A stretch of 64,000 bases of DNA from G965237725 sp965237725. GTDB taxonomy: Bacteria > Pseudomonadota > Gammaproteobacteria > Arenicellales > Poriferihabitantaceae. The stretch covers positions 2,232,001-2,296,000 of the forward strand of contig OZ250151.1 in assembly GCA_965237725.1 (NCBI GenBank), read 5' to 3'. Below are positions 1-8,659 of this stretch, piece by piece. The number at the start of each line of letters is the position of its first letter. Positions within the stretch are counted from its first letter, which is position 1. The notes below the pieces were generated by a model that saw only the letters and a program-made list of their open reading frames with translations, did no database searches and had not been told where the DNA came from. The translations under genes and the position numbers were made by a program.

Positions 1-2
1 AT

Positions 3-254
3 GCCCTTGCTGCCAGATCAAGCGAGATTACAGGCATTGCTATGAATCCTCCAGCGGACATGGACGCGGAGACTGCCTCGGAACTGGCGGCAGAAGCCCG
101 AAGCATTGGCACGGCTCGTGCCGTCCTGGCGTCTCTCATCGCTACGTACACTGCGGATATCGCAAGGGTCACGACGGAATTAGCTTCAGCCAGAGCTGCG
201 CTGGAGGAAGCCAGACGATTATTGGATGAATGTGAAGGTGATCAAAGTTTTTAA
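3..254 (+). CDS. C-terminal end of an unidentified protein (cut by window edge)
   Basis: The frame is already open at base 3, ahead of its first ATG at 42, and no Shine-Dalgarno sequence precedes that ATG, so this is probably the tail of a longer protein that starts outside the window. The visible 83 residues are rich in Ala, Glu and Arg and should be mostly helical; the last 45 or so have the heptad-like look of a coiled coil and end in CEGDQSF. I do not recognise a family. Codon use is GC-rich, unlike the AT-rich genes that follow at 1.6-7.1 kb. Confidence 0.45.
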   Translation, partial: ALAARSSEITGIAMNPPADMDAETASELAAEARSIGTARAVLASLIATYTADIARVTTELASARAALEEARRLLDECEGDQSF

Positions 255-674
255 AATTAGGTGACGATAAAATTAATTAAATCTGGTTTTCCTAACGCGG
301 GAATCTATTCATGACATTGCAAAAAATCAGATTTTACTCAGAATTCAAAGAAAAATTTTAAGACACCCATCAAATACGCTTTGTAACGACGTACCAGGCT
401 AACGTTTAGGTTTTGATATAACCAAAATACATTCCAAAATCCAAAACCAAAGGCCTGACCCCATTCTCTTGGGCTGACCCCATTCTCTTGGGCTTATGAT
501 TTAAAAAAGAGACGACGACCTGAAAAGCAGAGTAAAATAAATAACGAAACAAATTGGTTCGTTCTGCAGACACTAGCGATCCTGCGAATGTGGCTAGTCA
601 ATCTGACGAAGTCAATCAAGAAAATATAGGATATCCGGTGTCTATTTCCAACATTAATGCCCTGACACCTATTT
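255..674. other. Gene-free stretch with REP remnants
   Basis: No convincing gene. Bases 383-453 resemble bases 1512-1583: both begin with GTAACGACGTAC and run into a degraded REP-type motif. A short plus-strand ORF at 554-748 has no family resemblance and overlaps the end of the RHS fragment. Confidence 0.5.
431..494. repeat. REP-type element with 19-base tandem duplication
   Basis: This is a variant of the window's dispersed REP motif (core CGGGGTCAGGTCTTTG), present here as its reverse complement: AAACCAAAGGCCTGACCCC. The 19 bases CTGACCCCATTCTCTTGGG occur twice in perfect tandem at 455-473 and 474-492. Other copies of the motif lie near 10.0, 14.3, 15.2, 17.1, 21.2, 43.3 and 43.7 kb. Confidence 0.7.
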
Positions 675-1154
675 CTAATCTGAAAATTGACCTGGAAATC
701 GAATTCTTACATTATGCTTCGTACCATCCCCATCGGGGTCTTTGTTGATCCCATCATCTCCGAAACCGTTAGAGTTCCATGTCCAAACCACTGTGTTCAA
801 CTCGTCCACTGCCAATCGGGGGGTGTTTAGATGGTCCGTAACTAGAAATAGGGAATTTTTGACGATTGTTTGACCATTATTTTTTAACTTCACCGCATCT
901 CGCTGAGCTGGTGTCCCGTCTGCCCAGATGTAATCCTGCAGTGCTTTGCCGTTTTTGTACTCGCTAATCAGATTTCCACCCAAATCGTAGAAGTACAAAA
1001 ACGTGTGCGAGATCATGTTACCCAGTTCATCGGGTCCTTTATGTAACACCTTTTTAGTTCGTTGATTTCGAGCATTGAAGGTGTACTCTGACTTCAGTGC
1101 ACCATTTTTGTAGAACCTAATCAATCGGCCAGCATCCCGAGCATGATTAAACAA
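675..1154 (-). pseudogene. RHS repeat core fragment, truncated at both ends
   Basis: The translation has the hallmark of the RHS-associated core: YD-repeat-like FYDLGGNLISEYKNG, then YIWADGTPAQRDA, the core signature TDHLNTPRLAVDELN, and RFPGQ near the end. In intact proteins this last motif continues into a Y/D-rich stretch and the DPxG boundary before the toxin tip; here the frame stops two residues later. The beginning is lost too: homology starts about DAGRL (base 1140), exactly where an unrelated SDR fragment begins on the other strand. RHS proteins are large secreted or surface filaments carrying variable C-terminal toxins. This piece belongs to a different RHS lineage from the large gene at 27.7-35.9 kb and is surely non-functional. 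Confidence 0.75.
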
Positions 1155-1526
1155 GGCGGTGGAGCCATTGTTAATGTTGCATCAACCTGGGGCCTTGTTG
1201 GTGCAGAAAGATCTGCGGCTTATTGCGCTTCAAAAGGCGCAATTGTGCAATTGACCCAAGCTGTGGCGAAGGATCACGCTGGGGGCAATATCAGGGTAAA
1301 CGCAGTGTGCCCGGGCAGCGTCGATACACCTATGCTCAAATCCGAGGCCGAGCAATTTAGCATTACCGTAGATGAAGCTCGAACAATGTGGGCGGCTGAC
1401 TCGCCGAATAACAAAATCGCTACTGCTGAAGATGTTGCGCAGTCAGTTTTATTTTTGGCTTCAGATAGCGCGAGTCATATACGGGGTATTGTACTGCCGG
1501 TAGAGGGCGGCGTAACGACGTACTAA
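1143..1526 (+). pseudogene. Short-chain dehydrogenase/reductase, 3-prime two-thirds only
   Basis: The 127 residues carry the SDR active-site region: GGAIVNVAST with the catalytic Ser, then YCASK (the YxxxK pair) and the VNAVCPGSVDTPM segment, ending in a normal SDR C-terminus (VEGGVTTY). Family members are about 250 residues; the N-terminal half with the TGxxxGIG cofactor-binding loop is absent. Homology starts at once at the ATG (MIKQGGGAIV is internal in intact SDRs), and the upstream bases belong to the opposite-strand RHS fragment. It is therefore a truncated remnant joined to RHS debris at about 1135-1142. The last codons fall in a segment that recurs at 383-394. Confidence 0.75.
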
Positions 1527-1587
1527 ACTAACATTTAGGTGTTGAATATCACAAGAATACGGAATCCATAATCAAAACACCTGCCCT
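1512..1587. repeat. Degraded REP-type repeat, second copy of 383-453
   Basis: GTAACGACGTAC followed by TAAC(A/G)TTTAGGT and, some 40 bases on, CATAATCAAAACACCT, matching in order the stretch at 383-453. The last part resembles the reverse complement of the REP core. It spans the SDR stop codon. Confidence 0.5.
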
Positions 1588-1594
1588 ATCAAAT

Positions 1595-4500
1595 TCAATC
1601 CTCCAGTTCTGACAGTGCATCCGATGCCTTTTCATATCCCTGATTCGCAGCCTTCCTATACCATTCTTTTGACTCATCTTCCCGACCTGGTTTACCCATT
1701 AAGTAGCGCCCAAGATAGTATTGCGCTGAAGCCTTGCCACTCTCTGCTTGTTGCCGCCAGTGAGCGACAAACGCAGACAACCGGATATTCGATCGTGTTG
1801 AATTTTCAAGCGACCCGTCAAAAATCATTTCTTCCACAAGGTTAAATGCGTCTTGATCGCCTAATTTTGCTGCGAAAATCGCCCAGTAAGCTGCTTGTTC
1901 GTTGTCCTTATCAACACCGTCTTCCCCAAATCTATAATTTTGCGCCAGGTTATAAGCCGCGGTTTCGTCAGCACCCAATTTTATCGCGTGTCTGTACCAA
2001 TAACTGGATTTTGATGTATCGGGATCGCCAAATTCGCCGATATCATATAAGTAACCCAACTCAGTTGCACAAACTGAATCTGTATCTGCGCACTGCTGGA
2101 CGGTAGTAATGTATTTGTCCCAATTCGCCTCTATAATGTTCCCGTCCTCGAATTCAAGTCCTTCTCTATAATTTGCCGCCATTGTATACTGAAGCGGCGG
2201 TTGATTTTGGACAATTAGCTTCTCGAGCTCCAGATATTTTTCATAATTTTGATACGACGATCCTGTACTACCGTCGTAAATTCTCATCAGGTTATCTGCG
2301 ACGATTACAGCACCATTCTCAATAGCTAATTCATAGTACTCGATTGATTTTCGCATATCTGGCTCCTCCAACATACCAGTACCATCATAATGTACGCCCA
2401 GACTGTTCATTGCTGCGACATAACCGTTGGATGCTAACTTTGTTAGTTCAGTCATTCCAAATTCAATTTGCGCAGGACTGAGGTTTCTCTGTGAATTATG
2501 TGCTCGAATATACTGATATCGAAATCGATCGTTATCAGGATTCTTCGCTAATGCCGTGCTGCAGACGTCGACTATTTTGGGGACGAAACCAGTATTTTCC
2601 ATCAAAAAATTTATCCACCCTGGCCCGACTTTGTTTTCGTCGAAGAGACTCGCCCCCCATAGATCGCATTCATCTATATCCAAAAATGACAGAGACGCAA
2701 AAGAGCCTGTAGCGGCCAATAGTGCCCCAAATCCAGATGCCAATATTAGTTGACGGATCGGTTTTTTTGCTATTCGACGGAGTGAATCGTGGGAAAAATT
2801 GAATTGCTTTTTTGAGTTTAGTAGAGGGATCAGAAAATCCAGCAAAATTCTTTCTTTTTTTATCGGATCAATAATCTCTTTGACCGCCTGCTCATCAAGT
2901 GAAATGTCCAACTTGTCATTTAATTCAAACTTATTTGTCACAACCCCCATCTTATCCAACAAAAAATTGTATATTTTGCGCAACTCACTTTTTTCCATGG
3001 ACTTTAGAATATTTGATCTCATCCAGTCCGGCATCCAACCATTGCGAAACCAAGGCAGTTGCAACATGGTTAAAAACCCTTCGTCCTGCCATTCGTCAAC
3101 AGAATCCGCATTCCCAAACTTTCTATTGAGCCCGAAGGTCATCGGCCATAGTAACTGAGGGTAAACCGCAGTGGACGCAAACCAGCGATAATTTTTTTCA
3201 CCAGCTACTTGTCTTAGCCTAGTCAAGAATTTTGAAACTTCCTTTTTCGGGATTGGTGTATTCTGGTTCCACCGATCTGAGCGCGAATTAATGTTTTCAA
3301 TCAGTCTTTCAAACTCCCCAGAGTGGTAGTGACTATCAGCTAACTTTTTTCTCCGTCCTGAGGTCAAACCACCCATCAAATGTTGGCTTAGCTCTTTTAT
3401 TCCCAGAGCAGTGCCTTGTATGATGTCAAATCCCAAGAAATTCGCTAACTGCAGACCATTTTCTGAAATTTTTGCACTGGGAACAAACAAGACACATCGC
3501 CCGGCTTTCTGCAGATGCGAAATCCACTTATGAATAGTCCCAGTTCCCGGGTTTATTAGTTCTTCTTCTGAAAGAAATACCAAAATAATACTTTCCGCGA
3601 ACATGGTCGCGATGTCCGAAACATTTTTGGACTCCCCGGTACGCTTGTTTACGCAAAACGAAGGGTTTTTTGAAAAGTAAAATGTCTCAACCGAGATACC
3701 TGCATCTCTTATGATTTGAACCAGCTGTTCATTATATGAAGTGAGGTGATCACCCGGGCTGCGCCGATCTATCAGGGCGACAAAATCTGCTGGTACTATT
3801 TTCTGACGAAACCTGGGACTCAACAGACCACCATTGGCCGCTGATGCGAATACGGTTGATTTTTCGTCAAAAACCCTGATGTATTCTCTTGGATATTGTC
3901 TGAGCGGCTGCAAAGACGACAATACTTTCCGACCACCTAGTCGGGGTCGTTTGTAATTGAATTGCCAGGGTAGGGTTTTCATCTGTTCCTTTAACAATTC
4001 TCTTCGCAAACGACCAAGCGTCAGATAAAACAATGCACTTATGATGGCAATATAAATTAACCATGGAATCCCGGCTGCCAGATACTTTTTCCATTCATAT
4101 TCCGTATAGTACCAACGCAGTGTGCGGTTAAATGGTGACTGTCCAGGGGGCTCCAACTCTTTTATTGGATATTCATTTATCCAGTCCGGGATACTGGTTG
4201 CATACCTTCCCGGATCATCAGGCTTTACTCGTTCGAGCTGGAGAGCAGTTTGGTTTCCTGAAAAATCGATACCGCGTAGTAACACAACCAAAAGAATTAC
4301 CAAAGCAATCACCGACGATATCGCCAACATTTTAGCAATGGAGGATTCGATCTGAAACTTATTTGTACTGTCATCATTTTCGGGCGGAATAAAGACTTTT
4401 TTCTCAGTATCATCTTCATCAATGAAAGTGGCAAGAAATTGATCCCTGCAAGTCCATTGCTCAGTCTGTGTTCCTGCCAGAATCGGCACCATAAGACGCA

Positions 4501-4651
4501 TTAGTTCTTCCGAATTTTTTGCATCTCGTTTTTTTGCCCCGACTTTGGAAATAAGCCTTACCACCAGACTATGCTGATGGGGCTCAACCACGATTCCTGC
4601 CTCATGCAGACGTGAAAAATACAATGGCAGTTTGGCTACAAACAATTCCAT
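1595..4651 (-). CDS. Membrane protein with CoxE/vWA-like N-terminal region and C-terminal Sel1 repeats
   Basis: 1018 residues, third gene of a TIR / MoxR / membrane-protein unit. Residues 1-80 resemble the helical N-terminus of CoxE-type vWA proteins that partner MoxR ATPases. Hydrophobic segments lie at about 107-126, 193-213 and 640-660. Residues 286-392 read as an alpha/beta vWA-like domain in which the metal-site motif is replaced by LIDRRSPGDH (295-302). From about 745 to the end are Sel1/TPR-like repeats (AMNSLGVHYDGTG, ATELGYLYDIGEF, AAYNLAQNYRFGE, AQYYLGRYLMGK). Family knowledge: such proteins sit beside MoxR ATPases in prokaryotic conflict loci, often with SUMF1 or repeat domains at the end. 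Inference: membrane-linked platform or sensor on which the ATPase acts. The start lacks a clear Shine-Dalgarno; 54 bases separate it from the ATPase gene. Confidence 0.7.
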   Translation of the reverse strand: MELFVAKLPLYFSRLHEAGIVVEPHQHSLVVRLISKVGAKKRDAKNSEELMRLMVPILAGTQTEQWTCRDQFLATFIDEDDTEKKVFIPPENDDSTNKFQIESSIAKMLAISSVIALVILLVVLLRGIDFSGNQTALQLERVKPDDPGRYATSIPDWINEYPIKELEPPGQSPFNRTLRWYYTEYEWKKYLAAGIPWLIYIAIISALFYLTLGRLRRELLKEQMKTLPWQFNYKRPRLGGRKVLSSLQPLRQYPREYIRVFDEKSTVFASAANGGLLSPRFRQKIVPADFVALIDRRSPGDHLTSYNEQLVQIIRDAGISVETFYFSKNPSFCVNKRTGESKNVSDIATMFAESIILVFLSEEELINPGTGTIHKWISHLQKAGRCVLFVPSAKISENGLQLANFLGFDIIQGTALGIKELSQHLMGGLTSGRRKKLADSHYHSGEFERLIENINSRSDRWNQNTPIPKKEVSKFLTRLRQVAGEKNYRWFASTAVYPQLLWPMTFGLNRKFGNADSVDEWQDEGFLTMLQLPWFRNGWMPDWMRSNILKSMEKSELRKIYNFLLDKMGVVTNKFELNDKLDISLDEQAVKEIIDPIKKERILLDFLIPLLNSKKQFNFSHDSLRRIAKKPIRQLILASGFGALLAATGSFASLSFLDIDECDLWGASLFDENKVGPGWINFLMENTGFVPKIVDVCSTALAKNPDNDRFRYQYIRAHNSQRNLSPAQIEFGMTELTKLASNGYVAAMNSLGVHYDGTGMLEEPDMRKSIEYYELAIENGAVIVADNLMRIYDGSTGSSYQNYEKYLELEKLIVQNQPPLQYTMAANYREGLEFEDGNIIEANWDKYITTVQQCADTDSVCATELGYLYDIGEFGDPDTSKSSYWYRHAIKLGADETAAYNLAQNYRFGEDGVDKDNEQAAYWAIFAAKLGDQDAFNLVEEMIFDGSLENSTRSNIRLSAFVAHWRQQAESGKASAQYYLGRYLMGKPGREDESKEWYRKAANQGYEKASDALSELED

Positions 4652-4705
4652 TTCGTATGTGAAAATTTATTAGAAGTGTTTATCGGCAATAGCAATAATT
4701 GAGAT

Positions 4706-5716
4706 TCAGCTGAACTCACCATCTGACCATTCGTGCAGTAACGCTGACACCGCCTCCTGGTCCAAACTTATTTTGACTAGGGAAGGAATGCACCTTAATG
4801 CGATGGATTTCTCAGCCGTATCAGCAAGGGATTGTTCTGGATTTACACCTAAATTCATCATGGCGCTTAACCAGTTCAGCAACTCTGAAGTGCCAGGCGG
4901 CTTCTCAAGATTTACTGATTCATTTCGGATATGTATAACGAAGCTTATCGAATCCCGCATCAAAACGGATTGTGAATCGTCATTGAAATACATGGGTAAT
5001 CTGGCAAGTACAATTTGCTGTAGTCGCTCACCGGTCGGGAAGGGTATATGGTAGAAAATACATCGACGAAGAAATGCGTCAGGGAGAGATTTTTCAGAAT
5101 TGTTGGTTAGTATCACCACGGGATCAAAGCTATTATCCGCGTTAACCTCAACATTACCCAACTCCGGAATACGAAAATATAATCTTTCGATTTCATTTAG
5201 GATATCGTTAGGAAAGTCCCGTGGCGCCTTTTCCACTTCATCTATCAGAACCACAGATCTTTTTTGCCCTGGATGTGTGTAATCTGATGGAAGAAGATGA
5301 GCGACTTCGCTAGGTTTATTAGCGTGTACGATCGCTTGCCCCAATGCATTGTACGTTATGAAATCTTCAGGTTTTTCACCTCCAGATCCGAACTCTTTTG
5401 CTGTAAATCTTCCCAACGTATCGTAATGGTAAAACAAATCTCTCGCTGTTGACGTCGACTTAGTTTCGAACACCAGTGGAGAATCGAGCCCTAACTCCCA
5501 AGCGATACTATGTGCGAGAAGCGTCTTCCCCGTACCAGGTTCTCCTGTGACCATTAGCGGTTGGCGTAACATAAGCGCAACATTGACTGCATCCACGAGC
5601 CCTTCATCCGCAAGATAATTTGCTGGGTCATGCATACCTTCCAACGGTGAATTTGGAAGTTGTTTTGGTTCGGTTGGGGGAGATTTAGAGGGTTTTGGGG
5701 GATAATAATTTAACAT
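4706..5716 (-). CDS. MoxR-type AAA+ ATPase
   Basis: 336 residues. Walker A GEPGTGKT at 58-65, Walker B VVLIDE at 155-160, sensor-1 region VILTNNSEKS at 201-210 followed by LPDAFLRRC, as in MoxR/RavA-clade ATPases. A Pro-rich leader (residues 5-25) precedes the ATPase core. MoxR proteins act as chaperone-like remodelers, usually with a vWA partner, and the vWA-like protein is the next gene. The Shine-Dalgarno GGAG lies inside the stop region of the upstream TIR gene (6 bases between the genes), so the two are probably translationally coupled. The core is complete, so the protein should bind and hydrolyse ATP. Confidence 0.9.
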   Translation of the reverse strand: MLNYYPPKPSKSPPTEPKQLPNSPLEGMHDPANYLADEGLVDAVNVALMLRQPLMVTGEPGTGKTLLAHSIAWELGLDSPLVFETKSTSTARDLFYHYDTLGRFTAKEFGSGGEKPEDFITYNALGQAIVHANKPSEVAHLLPSDYTHPGQKRSVVLIDEVEKAPRDFPNDILNEIERLYFRIPELGNVEVNADNSFDPVVILTNNSEKSLPDAFLRRCIFYHIPFPTGERLQQIVLARLPMYFNDDSQSVLMRDSISFVIHIRNESVNLEKPPGTSELLNWLSAMMNLGVNPEQSLADTAEKSIALRCIPSLVKISLDQEAVSALLHEWSDGEFS

Positions 5717-5722
5717 TTGAAA

Positions 5723-7108
5723 TTACTCCGTTATTTCTGGTTCCAGTGAAACGTTGTGTTCTTCAAGCAATGTGTCAAGAAACATTGCGACTTTTATCAT
5801 CGGGATTCGTTTTTCCCGAAGTCCAAATATGCTCGAAAAAAATGATCTGACTTTTGGTAATAAGATTTCCGGGTCGTAAACTGCAACAGATTTGTTTTCG
5901 CCAATCCACTGATTTACGTCATAAAAACTAACATTGTTCAATATGGGTAGGGCCAAAACATTTTTTGCTGGAATTTTGCCCAATGGAATTTCTTTTATCT
6001 GTTTAAGTGCCAACCTTGTTTTCGTGCTGGTTCGTAGCGCACCCATAAATCCTGGGGTGCTTGTCAATCGACCCACTATGGTTACTGGATAACGTCGCTG
6101 ACTAAAATCAAACTTGGACCACCATCGCATCCACTCGCTAATCAGTGACTGTTGGCATGTGTTCCACTGGTGCACATCTATATCAAACTGTAGAAACAAT
6201 GTGCCGTCATGCTGATCGATGGACTGCTGAATCCGTCGCTTGCCGGCCGACTGCTTCAAGCCGAGTATTTCCCGAACTGAAAATTTCAGGTCTCCCATAC
6301 AACTCTCCAGATAATCTTGACCATCTGAATCGGATATGGTTGCAGGCCACCGTACCATGCCTCGGTGCACTGAGTCCGCCAAGTTGTTCACTATATGTAA
6401 ATTGGGTATCTCTATTGTATAAAGTTGTTCTACGAATTTATCAGCACACTGATCGTCTTTACCTAAAACAAAAACGAATATCGGGTATTTCGATGGCTTA
6501 TCAATTTCCCGCTGCAATTGCGTTACAAACATCTGCTTTTGCTTACTACGGTTACACAGATATGGGAAAAGGGTGCGAAATCGCCTATTTTTCAAAAACC
6601 TGTGATTGTGATTCTTTTTGGTGGCTTTAGTATGTGTTTTTGTGAACAGATAGCTTCTAAGTCTGTTTAGGAGTTGCATATATTCATCCAGTTCGAGATT
6701 TGGATTTTCAGTCTTGCCAATTAGATTAATACCTTGGCGAATGCGGAACGAACCAGCTAGCTGATTTCGAGGAATATCATCGATTCGTGCAATAACCAAG
6801 TTGTCATTCAATAACCCGTGATCAAATTCCCTGTAAAGTGAGTCTGAGCGCTCCGGTTTGCAAGAATTAAGGGAAAGAAAAAATAAAATACTGGATGCAT
6901 GTTGAAGTGCATCCCGAATCTCAGCATCCCAATCCTTGCCCGAACGAATCCCCTCAACTACTAAATCGTTGCCGACAAGGCCCATCGCATCTGGACGATC
7001 AACCCAGATGGGTATTCCAGCCGATAGTAGTGCGTTGATTATCGGTTGAATTCTTTGCTTATCTATATCAGCATGGGAAATAAAAATGTACTTCACTGAA
7101 TCCTTCAT
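5723..7108 (-). CDS. TIR-domain protein with probable inactive-STAND C-terminal region
   Basis: 461 residues, first gene of the unit. An N-terminal TIR domain (about 5-145) opens with KYIFISHADIDK and contains GKDWDAEIRDAL, where Glu63 occupies the place of the catalytic Glu of TIR NADases, then ILFFLSLNSC. A basic linker follows (about 155-195). The second half (about 207-345) begins KYPIFVFVLGKDDQC and continues with an alpha/beta fold lacking a Walker A; it resembles the inactive-STAND module of the MoxR-associated conflict systems. Inference: an NAD-depleting or signalling effector held in check by the ATPase and membrane partners. TIR assignment is secure; the iSTAND call is from pattern memory and weaker. 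Confidence 0.75.
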   Translation of the reverse strand: MKDSVKYIFISHADIDKQRIQPIINALLSAGIPIWVDRPDAMGLVGNDLVVEGIRSGKDWDAEIRDALQHASSILFFLSLNSCKPERSDSLYREFDHGLLNDNLVIARIDDIPRNQLAGSFRIRQGINLIGKTENPNLELDEYMQLLNRLRSYLFTKTHTKATKKNHNHRFLKNRRFRTLFPYLCNRSKQKQMFVTQLQREIDKPSKYPIFVFVLGKDDQCADKFVEQLYTIEIPNLHIVNNLADSVHRGMVRWPATISDSDGQDYLESCMGDLKFSVREILGLKQSAGKRRIQQSIDQHDGTLFLQFDIDVHQWNTCQQSLISEWMRWWSKFDFSQRRYPVTIVGRLTSTPGFMGALRTSTKTRLALKQIKEIPLGKIPAKNVLALPILNNVSFYDVNQWIGENKSVAVYDPEILLPKVRSFFSSIFGLREKRIPMIKVAMFLDTLLEEHNVSLEPEITE

Positions 7109-7718
7109 TCTATTTCGTTACAATTTAATTCGAGAGAAATTTTTTGAAAATTTTTGTATATCCAGTCATGTTACCTGAAATTTATGCATCATATCCAGTC
7201 TCTTTCGGAATTTTGAAACAAATCACCTGATTTATAATCCAGTAAAAATTAATGTTACTACGCGACAATTACAATTTATGTGGGAATTCCCACATGCTTC
7301 TTTAAGATTGCAATCCCTCCAGAAAATAAAAGTATTTGGAAATAGAATTTTCCACTCATCAGGAGATCCTAACGACGAAGAAACCAAAATATACCGAAAG
7401 CCAGTTATTTCAATTACTTAAAGAATCAGAAGCAGGAATACTGGTTCCAAATATATGCTGAAAATACGGCATGAGTAATGCTAGCTATTATAGATGTTGA
7501 GCCAGATATGGTGCAATATACCCCTCGATGATGAAGCGGATGAAACGACTATCGAGGTTAGGTCTTTGGTTTTTGCTCCCGGTTTTGAGGAGGTCGTTAC
7601 CTATCTTAAATTCTGATCTAATTAAGTAAACTGTCCCTGTGTTTATGCCCTAGCCCTGTGTCCGTTCACCAGACGATAAAGATTAGATTTGTTGCCGGTT
7701 TTAGTTTATACGTAGGCT
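7109..7718. promoter_or_regulatory. Long AT-rich leader upstream of the TIR operon
   Basis: 610 bases with no credible gene between the divergent TIR and DMT genes. It holds an 18-base perfect palindrome at 7278-7295 and, at about 7557-7580, a weak REP-like stretch (TTAGGTCTTTGGTTTTTG). Long upstream regions are common for defence operons; which promoter elements are used cannot be told from sequence alone. Confidence 0.4.
7278..7295. promoter_or_regulatory. 18-base perfect palindrome, possible operator
   Basis: ATGTGGGAATTCCCACAT reads the same on both strands and is 170 bases upstream of the TIR start codon. Its symmetry and place fit a dimeric repressor site. No regulator gene adjoins, and there is no T-run to suggest a terminator. 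Confidence 0.45.
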
Positions 7719-8633
7719 ATGTCTAGTTTTAGCCGTGCGATAATATTTATAATGTTGGCCATCCTGTTGTTTGATGTGCAGGGTGCGATCATCAAGTATC
7801 TTGGCGACCGTTACTCGGTCCAGCAAATAGCAACCTTTCGAAATTTGTTTGGCCTTATTCCGAGCTTTGCCGTCTTGTATTTTTCCAGTCAATGGCAAGC
7901 TGGACATCGTTCGTTGTATATACGCCAATGGAAGCTTGCGCTCTTTCGTGGCGTGAGTATTGCAGTTGCACAATCCTGTTTTTATTTATCCTTGATCATA
8001 ATGGAATTCGCGACCGCATCAACACTGGCATTCGCGGGTCCACTGTTCATTACTGCGTTATCCGTGCCCATTTTGCACAATCGTGTCGGCATTGTTCGTT
8101 GGGTCGCGGTATTTATTGGTTTCGTAGGTATCGTCCTTATTATGCGTCCCCGTGGTGAAATATTTGAGCTCACTTCGCTTCTCCCTATCGGTGCGGCATT
8201 TGGCTATGGGCTTACCAGTGTGTTGGTACGTTTATTTGATAAAGAAGCGGAAACCGCGACAATAAATTTGTACACCACATTATCTGCTTTGACCTGTATG
8301 TTCTGTCTGATGATCGGTCTGGACGCATACCAAAGTGTAGCGAGTGTTGAGGATTGGTTGTGGTTGATATTAATGGGCCTCGTTGGCGGGTTTGCCGTGC
8401 TGTTTATGATGATTGCCTATCGACTGACAGAACCCAGCAACCTGTCTCCATTTGAATACTTCGGCATCCCGTTCTCCTTTATCATAGGTTACCTGGTATT
8501 TAACGAGGCGCCGTTTGGTAAATTATTCCCCGGCGCAATTTTTATCGTCGTTGGTGGCTTGTTGATTGTTTGGCGCGAACGGATAAGTAATACTGAGCTG
8601 GTTACTCAGGGTAAATTTAGCAAACGATACTAG
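7719..8633 (+). CDS. DMT-superfamily (EamA) transporter
   Basis: 304 residues with about ten hydrophobic segments in two EamA repeats; the first repeat starts IIFIMLAILLFDVQGAIIKYL and the second at about residue 150 (LPIGAAFGYGLTSVLVRLF). Characteristic EamA positions are visible: RNLFGLIP in helix 2, FATASTLAFAGPLF in helix 4, LSPFEYFGIPFSFIIGYLVF near the end. Family members export amino acids, nucleobases or other small metabolites across the inner membrane; the substrate cannot be assigned. It converges tail-to-tail with the MFS gene, 26 bases apart. The Shine-Dalgarno is weak. Confidence 0.85.
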   Translation: MSSFSRAIIFIMLAILLFDVQGAIIKYLGDRYSVQQIATFRNLFGLIPSFAVLYFSSQWQAGHRSLYIRQWKLALFRGVSIAVAQSCFYLSLIIMEFATASTLAFAGPLFITALSVPILHNRVGIVRWVAVFIGFVGIVLIMRPRGEIFELTSLLPIGAAFGYGLTSVLVRLFDKEAETATINLYTTLSALTCMFCLMIGLDAYQSVASVEDWLWLILMGLVGGFAVLFMMIAYRLTEPSNLSPFEYFGIPFSFIIGYLVFNEAPFGKLFPGAIFIVVGGLLIVWRERISNTELVTQGKFSKRY

Positions 8634-8659
8634 GTTTAAATTTACTGGAATGGCAAAAA

